A stretch of 64,000 nucleotides of DNA from Fonsecaea monophora (Eukaryota > Ascomycota > Eurotiomycetes > Chaetothyriales > Herpotrichiellaceae). The notes below the pieces were generated by a model. It ran no database searches. It saw only the letters and a program-made list of their open reading frames with translations, and was not told the DNA's origin. Numbering within the stretch: the stretch's first letter is position 1; each line of letters starts with the position of its first letter. The position numbers and the translations under genes are program-made. Shown piece by piece: positions 1 to 10,150 of the stretch. The stretch spans positions 62,001-126,000 of the forward strand of contig NW_019173981.1 of assembly GCF_001642475.1 (NCBI RefSeq). The letters run 5' to 3'.

Positions 1-21
1 GCAGCGGCATATCTACCGAGC

Positions 22-936
22 ATGTCGAGTATGGGGTTTCGGGGGCCAGTCAACAAGGATCGGAAGAGACCACCACCGCCGAAACTCGCAAAGAGGTCGT
101 CCGATCGCTCAAAGGAGAGTTTCACCACCAAGCCAGTAGAAGAAAGACCAGGACTGGAGAAGAGATCGTCAGGAATCAAATCACCACCCAAGCTCGATAG
201 GATTTCTTCTGGAGTCAAGTCACCACATCTCCCAACACTGGACAGAACTCCTTCCGGTGTGAAATCCCCTCCCGCCAAACTGGATCGCCTTCCTTCTGGC
301 GTCAAGTCACCATCTCTTCCGAAATTGGACAGAACCCCTTCTGGTGTGAAATCTCCTCCAGCGAAACTCGATCGTCCTCTGTCTGGGATCAAGTCCCCCC
401 AGCTTAAACTCGTCCCGTCGGGGTCAGGGGTTCCCACTCCGCCTACTTCAGTCCCGACACCGAGTCTCATACGGCAAGTCAGCAGTGGTGTGCGATCGCC
501 GCCACCAAAGCTGGGACCGCGGAAGAGCTCCAGTCAACAGGTTCAAGTCCCCGCCGCCCCGACTCCTACAGCCATCGGCGAGAGGCTGGCTAGTCTCTCC
601 CAGGATGCCACAGCGGCGGCTAAGCGGGCTGGGAATGCTGCCACAGGCACGATGACGGGGAGCGCCAGACAAGGAGAGAATTCCACAAAGTATACAGATG
701 CGCAGAATCAGAGAGGAGCTCAACACATTTCAAGTCCGGTAGCCACGCCTTCTATCCCTGACCGAGGCACTGCTCCTACAGCTGGCGTCGGTTCTACGTC
801 GGGCATTGCCTCATCGGCCACGAATGCAGCGGGCAAGACAAGCGAGGTTGGCAGGAACGCAGCAGACAGCGCTATGAGGACTGGTGGTGGTCTGGTCTCA
901 GGCCTAGGACGGACAGTTGGATTTGGAAGAAGTTGA
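22..936 (+). CDS. Disordered Ser/Pro/Lys-rich repeat protein (5' end may lie outside window)
   Basis: I do not recognise the family. The frame is open from base 1, so the ATG at 22 may be internal and the gene may begin upstream of the window. The product (304 aa from this ATG) is low-complexity throughout. It has a Lys/Arg/Pro-rich N-terminus, then about six degenerate copies of a 12-15-residue unit of the form S-G-(V/I)-K-S-P-(x)-K-L-D-R at residues 49-130, and one further diverged copy near residue 158. The C-terminus is rich in Ala, Gly, Thr and Ser. There is no signal peptide or membrane segment. The repeated S-P sites look like proline-directed kinase targets, but that is inference. A structural or cytoskeleton-associated disordered protein is possible; function is unknown. 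Confidence 0.6.
   Translation: MSSMGFRGPVNKDRKRPPPPKLAKRSSDRSKESFTTKPVEERPGLEKRSSGIKSPPKLDRISSGVKSPHLPTLDRTPSGVKSPPAKLDRLPSGVKSPSLPKLDRTPSGVKSPPAKLDRPLSGIKSPQLKLVPSGSGVPTPPTSVPTPSLIRQVSSGVRSPPPKLGPRKSSSQQVQVPAAPTPTAIGERLASLSQDATAAAKRAGNAATGTMTGSARQGENSTKYTDAQNQRGAQHISSPVATPSIPDRGTAPTAGVGSTSGIASSATNAAGKTSEVGRNAADSAMRTGGGLVSGLGRTVGFGRS
166..411 (+). repeat. In-frame minisatellite coding S-G-V-K-S-P-x-K-L-D-R repeats
   Basis: About six tandem, imperfect units of 36-45 bp encode the repeated peptide of the overlapping ORF. Two units (P-P-A-K-L-D-R type and S-L-P-K-L-D-R type) alternate, so the array probably grew by duplication of a two-unit block. Confidence 0.7.
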
Positions 937-2134
937 TCAGGATCGGCAATGTAATGCAGTGGTGAGGAGCTGGGATCAAACGAGAATGGCTTCAGGCCAC
1001 CGAGAGATATCCAGATGGACGGCTTTGAGAGGGAACATGTCCGAAGAGTATGTACCACTTTGAATATGGACCTGTGGATATTCTATCCAAGCCTTGGTCG
1101 ACCGACACCTGTTGATCTTGATCCAATCCTCTATTTCGCTATACAGTTGTCACCAACAATCACACACACATACTTACCACGCATGGATGTATGTATAGGA
1201 GGAATATCCCAACCACTGACCCACTTCCAGACACTTCCTCCCTCTCCACGTCCTCTCCTGTCGAAAGAATCTTGGCGTGAAACAATCACGATATACCGCC
1301 AGAATAGGCAAGTATTCCACCAACACCACCACCACCACCACCAGCCAGCACCTAAGTCACTTGACTACCTACTGCATGTGAAGATGTGAAGATTCAAAAA
1401 TACCCACCCATATATATTACACCACCGAAAAAATCCAGCAAGAATCGCAAAGACCCCTACTTTGAGAAAGAGACTGAAAAAAAAAGAGTCAACAACACAC
1501 ACACACAATAACAAAGTGAGAGAAAGAGACTTGTAGAGTCAACAAAAAAGCGATGGACAAAAAAATGGGTTTCAAAGTAGGCGAACCTCCGGAATCGAAC
1601 ACCTTCCGAACCTTCGAACATTCGAACCTCCTCCTACGGCGATTATGCGGAAAAAACACTGCCTCCCTCTGGGGACGGCGGGTTTCACTTACCATCCACC
1701 TCCTAAGTAAATAGGGGCTGGGTGGAAAAGTTTTTTTGGTGCGGAATATAAACGTCCAGGAGAGGGTGGAGGGAAGGAGCGAGGGATATGATCATGGAGC
1801 ACATATGTGCGTTATGGTCCATGGGTAGATCAAATCATGGTAGAATCTTATGGAAACTCTTCAACGGGGACTGAATGAGAGAAGGGAAGGAATGAATGCA
1901 TCCAGATATGTCGCCCTGGTCGTTATTATCCATGCTATGACAGCGTGTATTTGTTCTTGTACAGCCATGTCTCCCGTGTTCCATATCTCATGTGTCCATG
2001 GCTCCAGTTTTGTTATCCCAGGGGCCCAGGTCCATAATCCCGTTTACATAACCTACGTCGTCATGTCCAGCCATGTCCCGCTGACTCGATTGTAAGGTAA
2101 TAGCTCTCGAAGGGGCACGCGGCTTGGCAGCTCT
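937..2134. other. Intergenic, no supported gene
   Basis: 1.2 kb between convergent genes. It contains a CAC-rich stretch near 1320-1345 (a poly-His shadow ORF), an A-rich/CA-repeat tract near 1475-1510 and TTCGAA-like repeats near 1600-1625. I see no convincing coding sequence or tRNA. Confidence 0.5.
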
Positions 2135-3448
2135 TTAACGGCCGTAGCCCGTCTGCGCTGAAGGCTCGTCACCGACCAGAATATCCAGCTTGCCCCGGAC
2201 GGTCTTGACACTGACTGAATTCCGGTTGCTGTCGCCTTGTCGGCCCACTATGCCACCAACGACTTTCTCCACGGCCAGGTCCTTGCCCTCGAGTTTGATG
2301 TCCCCGACAATGCCGCGCGCATCGACCGTGCCTTGGAAGTTGGCGGGGTACGTGATCAGCTGGTCGCCCGCCACGGACGTGTGGGATGCCTCGAACAATC
2401 GCTCTGCGGCGATGGAATCGACAAAGACACGCGAGTCGCCCGACGCAATTCGAGTCGAGAGTGTGGCTCGCGTTGTCGCAGACTTGAAGGCCACGTTGAC
2501 GTAGATGTTGCCACTGCCGATGTCGATGTTGGTCGAATTGTAAATCGCCAGGCTGCCGTTCAGGTGCCCGTGGCCGAGTTGGATGTGGGTCGAGCCTTGG
2601 TTGCCCGAAGAAATGGAGGGGATGTTGAGTGTCACATTGCCTCTGCCTATGTTGACATTGGTCTCGTAGCGTGCGTGCGTCAAGGTGCCGCGGAGGGCGC
2701 CGTTGCCGATAGAGACTTGGGTCGTGTTGGTATGCACAGGGCCTGGCTTGACGAAGCCCTTCCCAACTCGGATCGTGAAGGTGCCGATCTCCAGAGACTG
2801 GGGCAATTGGCTGAAGTCGACCATGTGGCGTGGAACGTCAACTTCGAATCGCGGAAGGGCAAACTCTCCAATAATGTTGGACGGGATCTGGATGGTGACG
2901 GCCGTGTGAGTCTCGAGTTTGCCAGACGGCGGAGTATTGATGGTGAGATGGCCATTGTCCTCCTTGATCGTGACGTCGCCGTGCTTGTCCTTCTTGTTGG
3001 TCTTGATGTCCAAGTCAATCACGACCTTGTCGGAGAACTTGGACGTTTCAAAGACGACTTTCCCAAAGACGTTTGCTCCTCGGACCGAGAGACCACTAGC
3101 CTGGGAGGGCTCGAACTCGAAGTGGGTGGTGCCGTTGAACGGTTTCCAATCATCAATAGGTGGGAACGGGTGTTGGTGATGGCCGTCATCGTCAAACAGC
3201 TGCGCGCTGTGGCCGGGAACTTGGTGATTCATACCGTGACACGGTCTCGAGAAGCTCCTGGACTGAAAACCGACGATGTTGCAGAGCGCTTTGAAGACTA
3301 GAATGGCGCCGAGGACGGTGACCACGAATCTGAGCAGTCGGCTGGTAAAACTGGTTCGTCTCGCAGGAGGTGCTGAAGTAGCTGGGGCTGGAAGGACCTC
3401 GATCTCTGGGACCTTCTCGTCCGAATAGCCAAGGGGGACGGTCGACAT
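2135..3448 (-). CDS. Predicted type II membrane-anchored beta-repeat surface protein
   Basis: 437 aa, single exon. The ATG at 3448 has a good context (CAAA before ATG); the longer frame upstream has only a TTG. Residues 1-38 form a polar, Pro-rich cytoplasmic tail, residues about 39-60 are a strongly hydrophobic segment that could be a signal anchor, and the rest is predicted extracellular. The body (from about 90) is a run of short alternating beta-type repeats (S-I-G-N-G, N-I-G-R-G-N-V, I-D-I-G-S-G-N-I patterns) with several N-x-T/S sites. It resembles the DUF4097-like/adhesin-type beta-helix folds found in fungal hypothetical proteins, but I recognise no catalytic motif. A surface or cell-wall role is inferred. 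Confidence 0.75.
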   Translation of the reverse strand: MSTVPLGYSDEKVPEIEVLPAPATSAPPARRTSFTSRLLRFVVTVLGAILVFKALCNIVGFQSRSFSRPCHGMNHQVPGHSAQLFDDDGHHQHPFPPIDDWKPFNGTTHFEFEPSQASGLSVRGANVFGKVVFETSKFSDKVVIDLDIKTNKKDKHGDVTIKEDNGHLTINTPPSGKLETHTAVTIQIPSNIIGEFALPRFEVDVPRHMVDFSQLPQSLEIGTFTIRVGKGFVKPGPVHTNTTQVSIGNGALRGTLTHARYETNVNIGRGNVTLNIPSISSGNQGSTHIQLGHGHLNGSLAIYNSTNIDIGSGNIYVNVAFKSATTRATLSTRIASGDSRVFVDSIAAERLFEASHTSVAGDQLITYPANFQGTVDARGIVGDIKLEGKDLAVEKVVGGIVGRQGDSNRNSVSVKTVRGKLDILVGDEPSAQTGYGR

Positions 3449-4028
3449 TTTGAAGGCCGGGATGATGTCGACACACACAAACAATCCAGGAATAGAATCT
3501 TAGATAAGGAGGGATAGAGGGCGGAGGAGTTAGATGGGGGTCAGAGAAGGATTCAACAGTTCCAAGGATATTCGCAGGAAATGAGGTGTTTGTATGGAAA
3601 AGAATGAATGCTGCCTGGCCAGAAGCAACATCATGCCATGCCACCATCCAATGCGACTGCGCAACGATGAAGTCACTGGTGCCGCCACAGTGAGACTATG
3701 ACGATTGTATTGGGGCCGTCAGGTATCAAGGCAAACTTCTTAAAGAGGACTAGCTTGGTACGGCCCAGTAGAAAACCTAAGGTAATTTATTGTATTACGA
3801 AATCCATAGCAGTGCCAAGCATTTCACTTTTTTCTCTCCTCTCTCTCCTCTCCGCTCTCCGTCACTCCGTCTCCGCCTCTTGTACGAACGAACAAACATT
3901 CAGCAAATCAGACAAACACGTACGAACACATACCAATCTCAAAATGCACAATCGAACAAAATCACGCACTCTATCACCTCCTTCAATCTCAGTCTCATCT
4001 CGTGATTGCTTTCATTCTCTTCACCACC
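3449..4028. other. Intergenic with pyrimidine-rich tract
   Basis: Spacer between two minus-strand genes, holding the upstream region of the 2135-3448 gene. A CT-rich tract at about 3830-3872 on the plus strand (GA-rich in the direction of transcription) is the only visible structure. Confidence 0.4.
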
Positions 4029-6536
4029 TCATTCCCACACATGCACATGCTTGAAGCTCTTGACCACCTTGGATCTCCTCGCCTTCGCAACACGCCGCTT
4101 GGCGAAAGAGCCACGAACCCCGTCGACCTGCACCTCGCCCTCAACATGCGCCTCGTCTTCATCACTGTCTCCCTCTTCTGGCTCGACCAGCTTGTCCTTG
4201 TCGACATCAAAGCACACTCCTTCTCCAGCCTCGTTCCCGCAGGTAGGATAGATCTGTCGAGCCTCCATGTCGCAGTATAGCTTTTCATTCAAACTGACAA
4301 AGTGTGGGCCTTGGGAATACTGGTTTTCGCACAGCCGCTTTGCACTCGACTTGGTCAACTGGCTTTTGACCAAGTGCTCGGTGAAGTCAAAGAGCTCTTG
4401 GTCGCTGACCAGATCTTCCGGAAGAGTGTCATTGGAGAGCCAGAAAACGGGCAAGGTCCCGTTGAGCTTCACAGGAACATGCACGTTGTCGACCAGCTCA
4501 AAGGTCAATCCAGCAATCCCGATCCCTTCTGGGTTCTGGTCAATCCAGGTACACGACGTCGACCCATTCATAACTTGCTGCCCGGTCTCATAGTGGTCGG
4601 CGTTAAAAAGATCCCCCAGATTGCCACTCAGGCTCGTCCAGTACTTGTCCGAGGTGGTGATGTTGATACCTGCCACGCAGATTGGCCGCGGGCTGGCATT
4701 GGTGAGGTGAATCCGCTGCACCTCGGGCGGAAAGCTGAGTGCATACTCAGTGCCTTGGGACATGGGCACGGTGATGTAATCCCCATCAAACACCGAGGAT
4801 GTCGTGTCGTTGACAGTGTAAATGCCCAGTGTCGGGAGCGGGTCAGTGTACATCCATGTCAGCCCTTCGGTGACGACGAGGGTCGTCGGTGACACAGGTC
4901 CGCGTGCCATCTCAGGTGTATCAGGCTCGATTTCGGAGCGCTTGTGTATATCTTTGTACTTGTCCTTCATTTTGTCTGCATGCAGTTCGCCCATTGTGTT
5001 TGTATAAACATACCCTGCCAAAATCATCCCATAGGTGGCAACTCCAACCGCACCTCCGCCGACACTACTTCTTGAGGGAGCCGGCAGCAATTTTTGAAGC
5101 TCTGGGGCGGTCAGTTTGGAAAATTCTGGTCCTGACATGGCGTTGAGCTTCGCTGCCTTCTTGGGCCAGAACGGCTTGCCTATCTTTTGCACAAACTCGG
5201 CGCCGGTCAGTTGTCCTGGCTTCTTGCCGAACAGCATCGAGACCTCCTCTCCCGTGAAGGCTCCTTCCTTCTTGATATAATGCCGGACTGCCTTTTCAAA
5301 CCTGGCGAATGTTTTGGCGTCAGGCTTCGTCGCCGCTCCGGGCTCGAAGAAAATCGGCTCAGTGACTTTCTGACCTCGAAGCACGTTGAATCTCGTCGCC
5401 GGTGGGAAGGACAGGATGTCTTTGGGGGTCCACAAGTCTTGCCATCGCCTCCACTTCTTTGGCCCTACGGCTTCCGCCTCTGATGCTGCTGCCGCCCCTG
5501 CTGGTCGGTGGTGAATGACAGTTCCTGTTGACTCTCCGGAGGCGGGCGATTCAGCTCCTAGTGGATGCCCGTCGTAGACGACCTCTCCTTCGATCAATTC
5601 CCCCTCTGACGAGCCATAGGTGGCATCTATGGAAGCCTCTGCTACCGATTCCGGCTCCGACCCCGACAGCCATTCGGCCGATCCATCAATGGCCTCCATG
5701 GAGTTTGGGTTATTGGGAGGAGTGTGGTGGACGACAGTGCCTGAGGATGATTCTGACGAGCGCAACCATTCTTCCGAGTCGGTGAGAGGCTTGGGGGCCG
5801 AGCCCTTTGACGCTCCGGTCGATGATATGTGGGACGGTGTTCTGGGTGGTGAGTAATACTCTGGGAATCGCTCAATTTGGGATCCATCTGCAGCTTCATG
5901 CGACCAGGCCGATCCCGTGATTTCCTCCTCTGATGCCATGCTTGCTATTTCTTCTTCGCTATACACAGACTCGGCCTTTGTGTACCAATCACTAGCAATC
6001 TGTTTCCCTTTGATTTGAGTTCGGACGAATTCTGAATTGGTCGACGTCGAACCCGGAATCCGACGACCTGGCACTTCGGGTTGTGGCAACTTTGCAGGCA
6101 CCGGTGGTTCTCCACCCGGTCCAAGCTCCCAGTTTTGGTACGCTCCTCCCTCCGAGGCAGGGTGGTTTCTGAATCCGCGCCCGTCCCATGGCCTTCCCTT
6201 GTTGAATGATGGACCTATGGATTTTGGCCTCCTTGGTATGCTGTAGATCTGATCCGCCCACCCAGGCTCAGGCGCTAACGGCAATGACTCTTCGGACATG
6301 GTGACGCTTCGAAAGGCTGAGCTCTGCGACCCCTGACGACTTCCTAATGCTGAAAAGTACTCTGTTGACGCTGAAGATGAGGCGATTCTGCCGGCCGTCT
6401 GACCCAAGACGCCGTCTGCTGCAGCGCCGCCGGTCATGACCACGGCCTCTGCGGCCTCGGCACCTACCGCAGCGACTTCAGCAACTTCAGCGCCAACGAC
6501 GGCCGCGCCCCTGGCGGCTGACGCGGCTGCACCCAT
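4029..6536 (-). CDS. Large Ala-rich N-terminus, Ser-rich linker, single-TM protein of unknown function
   Basis: 835 aa, one uninterrupted exon with an ATG at 6536. I do not recognise the family. The order is: an Ala/Val/Gly-rich hydrophobic start (residues 1-45); a long Ser/Glu/Pro-rich disordered region to about 350; a basic alpha-helical block (about 370-480); and one hydrophobic segment around 490-512. After that comes a probable lumenal or extracellular domain with several N-x-S/T sequons and about six cysteines. A very acidic stretch and a basic tail rich in K/R-R/K motifs end the protein. This suggests a glycosylated single-pass protein. Nothing ties it to the metabolic cluster further right. 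Confidence 0.7.
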   Translation of the reverse strand: MGAAASAARGAAVVGAEVAEVAAVGAEAAEAVVMTGGAAADGVLGQTAGRIASSSASTEYFSALGSRQGSQSSAFRSVTMSEESLPLAPEPGWADQIYSIPRRPKSIGPSFNKGRPWDGRGFRNHPASEGGAYQNWELGPGGEPPVPAKLPQPEVPGRRIPGSTSTNSEFVRTQIKGKQIASDWYTKAESVYSEEEIASMASEEEITGSAWSHEAADGSQIERFPEYYSPPRTPSHISSTGASKGSAPKPLTDSEEWLRSSESSSGTVVHHTPPNNPNSMEAIDGSAEWLSGSEPESVAEASIDATYGSSEGELIEGEVVYDGHPLGAESPASGESTGTVIHHRPAGAAAASEAEAVGPKKWRRWQDLWTPKDILSFPPATRFNVLRGQKVTEPIFFEPGAATKPDAKTFARFEKAVRHYIKKEGAFTGEEVSMLFGKKPGQLTGAEFVQKIGKPFWPKKAAKLNAMSGPEFSKLTAPELQKLLPAPSRSSVGGGAVGVATYGMILAGYVYTNTMGELHADKMKDKYKDIHKRSEIEPDTPEMARGPVSPTTLVVTEGLTWMYTDPLPTLGIYTVNDTTSSVFDGDYITVPMSQGTEYALSFPPEVQRIHLTNASPRPICVAGINITTSDKYWTSLSGNLGDLFNADHYETGQQVMNGSTSCTWIDQNPEGIGIAGLTFELVDNVHVPVKLNGTLPVFWLSNDTLPEDLVSDQELFDFTEHLVKSQLTKSSAKRLCENQYSQGPHFVSLNEKLYCDMEARQIYPTCGNEAGEGVCFDVDKDKLVEPEEGDSDEDEAHVEGEVQVDGVRGSFAKRRVAKARRSKVVKSFKHVHVWE

Positions 6537-7466
6537 GATAGCGATGACGATATACTAGTCGTGGCGAGCGAGGTCGGAAGTTGAGAAGCTGTCACCTATT
6601 CATGAGGTGTGAAGTGTTCTGGAGTGCAAAAGTATGCGTGGGAGAAGTGGCTATTTATCCATGAGTCGCGCTGGCCTCACAGAGCAAAATGTGGTTCAGA
6701 TGATGGTATTACGGAACACCGCCTCTGATCGTCAGTTCAAATTACTCGCCGTCCTCTATTCCACATTTGTTAATGACGCAAAACCTGGAAGATGAAGGCC
6801 TATCCAAAGGAACATGAGCTGGGCAGTGCGGGATTTCCAAGTTGATGCGGCCAGTTCCTTGAGGTCCTCAACTTAGTTGCGATGGGTACCAAATTCCTCG
6901 AGGCGAACCAAGGCTGGGCACTCCTTTTCTGAAGACAAGATTTGCTTTCACGTAGAGTCCTCGAAAAAGTAAAAGGCTCAGACTGGACTTTGCTGACAGA
7001 GTTTGTGTGTTTGGGATTCAACCGTTGGCTCTTGTGTGGCTATGCGAGGCTGCGAGCCGCAACCTCTGCGCATCTCAAATGAGATATCTCAGCCTGCACC
7101 CTGTATGGTTAGACAAAGTCTCCAAGACCTCGACTGACTTTGTGATCATCCTGGTTCATGTCTATCAACCAGCTTTTCGAGGCCATCTCGTCTTATTGCT
7201 GATGTCTAACCTTTACGTGTACTCTATCCGTCACGATCGACAGTGCCATTCCAACGCCCACAACCAAGACACCGTGCCATGGTCTATCGCAACTCTATAT
7301 CCCAGTCCCCATCTCCCCCAAAAGTTCTAGCCATTTGTAGCTTCGAGAATCGATCTATCCATCCATTTCTACCCGTCGATCCCTCAACCTTTCATTACAC
7401 CCCAGAGTCAAAAGACCTTTTTCGCTTTGTAGGGTTCGAGCATGAGTGAGTCAGTGAGTGAGTGAG
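6537..7466. other. Intergenic, nothing recognised
   Basis: 0.9 kb spacer upstream of the 4029-6536 gene and downstream of the thioesterase. No ORF with coding character was seen. Confidence 0.4.
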
Positions 7467-8027
7467 TCACAGCTTGGAGGAGGGTCCTTCTTCTGACGGC
7501 GGAGGCGGCGGCGGCGGGGGACGCAAAAAGACCTTGTCGTGCAGACACGTCACGCAGACCTTGCCGTCGACCAGCATCTCGCCCTTCATGTTGGCGAGGG
7601 TCCTCCCCGCGGCGACAAGCTCGCAGACGACCCTGACGGTGGCGCCCTCGACGATCGGCCGCAGATACGTCATGTTGATATTGCGGCTGACGTGACCGAG
7701 GTCCATGAACCCGGGCCTCGCCGCGGCGATCAGCGCCGTCGTGGTCAGATTGTCGAGGATGGTCGCGGCCGCGCCCCCGTGCAGCTTCCCGCCCTTGTTG
7801 CACAGGTGCGGGAGCACCTCGAGCTCCCACTCCGTGCGGCCCGCGGAGACGCAGACGCAGCGCACGTTGTCCTTGAGCGCGTAGGCGTCGAAGCCGCCGA
7901 AATGGGGGTCCTCGAGAAAATTCTTCTGGAAGTCGAGCACCCGCTCCTTGAGCGGGAGGCTGAAGTCGATGCCCCGCATTACGTAGCGCGGGTCGACGTC
8001 GGCCGCCGCCGATGCGTCCGGGCGCAT
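7467..8027 (-). CDS. Hotdog-fold acyl-CoA thioesterase with C-terminal SKL (peroxisomal)
   Basis: 186 aa, single exon; 8027 is the only ATG in a frame that closes upstream at a stop near 8097. Residues 80-96 carry the hotdog thioesterase signature (H83-G-G-A-A-A-T-I-L-D92-N-L-T-T), as in the PaaI/ACOT13 group. These enzymes hydrolyse acyl-CoA or aryl-CoA to free acid and CoA. The protein ends in a run of eight prolines, a short acidic/Ser tail and the tripeptide S-K-L, a canonical PTS1. The enzyme is therefore predicted to act in the peroxisome matrix, probably in beta-oxidation side reactions. It is separated from the metabolic cluster by 3 kb of spacer and the cutinase. Confidence 0.85.
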   Translation of the reverse strand: MRPDASAAADVDPRYVMRGIDFSLPLKERVLDFQKNFLEDPHFGGFDAYALKDNVRCVCVSAGRTEWELEVLPHLCNKGGKLHGGAAATILDNLTTTALIAAARPGFMDLGHVSRNINMTYLRPIVEGATVRVVCELVAAGRTLANMKGEMLVDGKVCVTCLHDKVFLRPPPPPPPPSEEGPSSKL

Positions 8028-8427
8028 CGGGTCGTAGTGTGCAGAGGAGCTTTTGGTAGAAGTGTCAACAGGTGAGCCGAGCAGGTGAGCGAGATATCAA
8101 AGGGTGGGTGGATTTCTTAGTGAATGGGAGTTTATGAGGAGCTTACATTTTTTGTTGGTCGGTGGTTGTTGTTCTGGCGGCCATTTCTATTGTTTGGTGG
8201 TGGTGGTGGTGTGGTGGCGGCGGTGGTGGTGTAAACCCAACAAACGATATGTGATATGCGATATGAGATTTCGTTTCGACGCACCAATAAAAACGTGACA
8301 AGGCCCGATGCCGTTGAGAAAAGTGGTGCGTGCCTACTAACTATTAGCTACCAGCGATTTCGGGGGCCACGATCGGCCTTGGAGATACAAATATGTATGT
8401 ACAGTTTGAAAGAGATCCCCACGCGGC

Positions 8428-8444
8428 AAAAAAAAAAAAAAAAA
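8428..8444. repeat. A17 homopolymer
   Basis: Seventeen consecutive A residues flanked by CGGC and CGTCG. Confidence 0.9.
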
Positions 8445-8509
8445 CGTCGACTGGCTGAATCGTCTCGTGGATGGGCAACTTGATAGTGTCTAGTCCGTCA
8501 AACGGTGTA

Positions 8510-8526
8510 TACCTACCTACCTACCT
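8510..8526. repeat. (TACC)4 microsatellite
   Basis: Four tandem TACC units. The same word is enriched across the spacer to the right. Confidence 0.85.
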
Positions 8527-10110
8527 AGTCGTGCACAGACAGCCAAGGATAAAGGGAATGTTCTAGCCGAGTCAATCTGGACATGTCAACCGTCGAAGAG
8601 CGCTGTTCCTCGGCGATTGACATTTCCGTTACGACGATGGACTTGACTTGATCGAACAATAAGATCTCTAGGTTGCAAATTGGGTGCTTGGTAGCTTGTT
8701 GAATGCTCCCCTACAAGTCTTCTTCTCTCACCAGGACTGGTGACCGTAGCGAGGATCAATCACCATTCACCATTACGAGGCATTGTTTTTCTTTTAGACT
8801 TACATCGGAGATACCTATAATTGCAGCTCTATACCTCGCCAACTTCCAATCCCTCGACATTCACCATTCCGACACATGTCTAGTATGTCAGGGCCATGAT
8901 CGTCTGTAGCTGTGGCTAAGTCTGTGCTGTGCTGTGCTGTGCTTTGCTTTTGTTGTTTCTATTCGAGACTTAAGAGATGCGGGGCCGTTGTCTGTGCTCG
9001 CCGTGTTTAGCAGGCTACTTTCTGGTGGTAAGATGGTGATGACGGCGGGTAAGCCGAGAGATACCGCGGCTCAATATTCCCCATTCGTTACTTACAGCCT
9101 CGCCTCGGCCTCTTCATCCTGCTGCCCCCTTTTTATCACCAAAGTATGTACCCGTCACAGAACACGACACGGCCGAGGATATCTACGTAGGTATGACTTG
9201 AGCACTGCGAAAGTCTTGGGACATTTTCCCATCCAGGGGGAAGTCACCCTCAATTTCTGAGTGATGACCAGGGATTGAGATTGTTGACAGCCAAGAGAGA
9301 CACACACACATATCCCTGCGAGTAGTCGGTGCAAGTCAGTGAGTTCATTTATACTTTAGAAGGCATGCAGGTCTACGTTTAAATGAATGGAATGTATTTG
9401 AAAGTTCCGATCTGTAGCGACTCCATCGTGGCCATCTGGGTGACTTCATGAGGAATGAGGAGTGAGGAGCGAAGGGGCATGTACGTGTGTGCTGTGTCAT
9501 TTCCCAACACATGGGATATCTCCCAGGCAGGTAGACAGTCGGGCAGGCAGGCATGGACACTGGTAAAGATTCAAATACCAAAAATATCAAAAGATCAACG
9601 AGCATACTAGTGTAGATCCAATGGGGGCCGCCACGTTCCCCGGTGGGATACCATACGGGAATAATATACCGAGTGTATTGGATGCCCCTTTTCCATGTCG
9701 TGAGTACATACATATGGAGTGACTCTGTAACAAACGTCCTCGTGCTCGTGTCTCCCTGCACCAACAGCCCCAAATGGGGCTGCTGGTGTCCTCAGTCCTT
9801 TCAGATACTCGTGACTCGGAGATGACGTGAAAGGGGCACTGGTGGGGGAGTATGATTGTTGTTATTGAATGAGGTAGGGAAGAGAATGGAAGCAATCACG
9901 AGATGAGACTGAGATTGAAGGAGTGATAGTACAAGAACCAGTATGTATACCAAGTCGTACTCAGCATAAACAAAGCTGTCGATTCCGTGTTGGTTGGTTG
10001 ATTGGACATGATGATCACATACAAGTCCTGTACTCGTCAAGGTAAAGGTCTGACCGGCTGGTGACCACCTTTGTCTCGCTCCTCACTCAACTCGTCAATC
10101 ATGCAACCGC

Positions 10111-10150
10111 CATGATTCATGATTCATGATTCATGATTCATGATTCATGA
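10111..10150. repeat. Heptamer tandem repeat (CATGATT)n
   Basis: 40 bp of perfect 7-bp units (5.7 copies) in the intergenic spacer. Confidence 0.9.

Noticed and set aside
1015..1389. ORF ending in a poly-His run
   Set aside because: Low-complexity CAC repeat, no conserved domain, and no promoter or intron context supporting a gene.
1575..1640. tRNA-like TTCGATTCC block on the minus strand
   Set aside because: The arms do not form a canonical T-stem/loop and no matching acceptor stem or anticodon arm was found.
2237..3301. 354-aa ORF antisense to the beta-repeat protein
   Set aside because: It is a shadow of the minus-strand gene: compositionally biased, with no recognisable motif.
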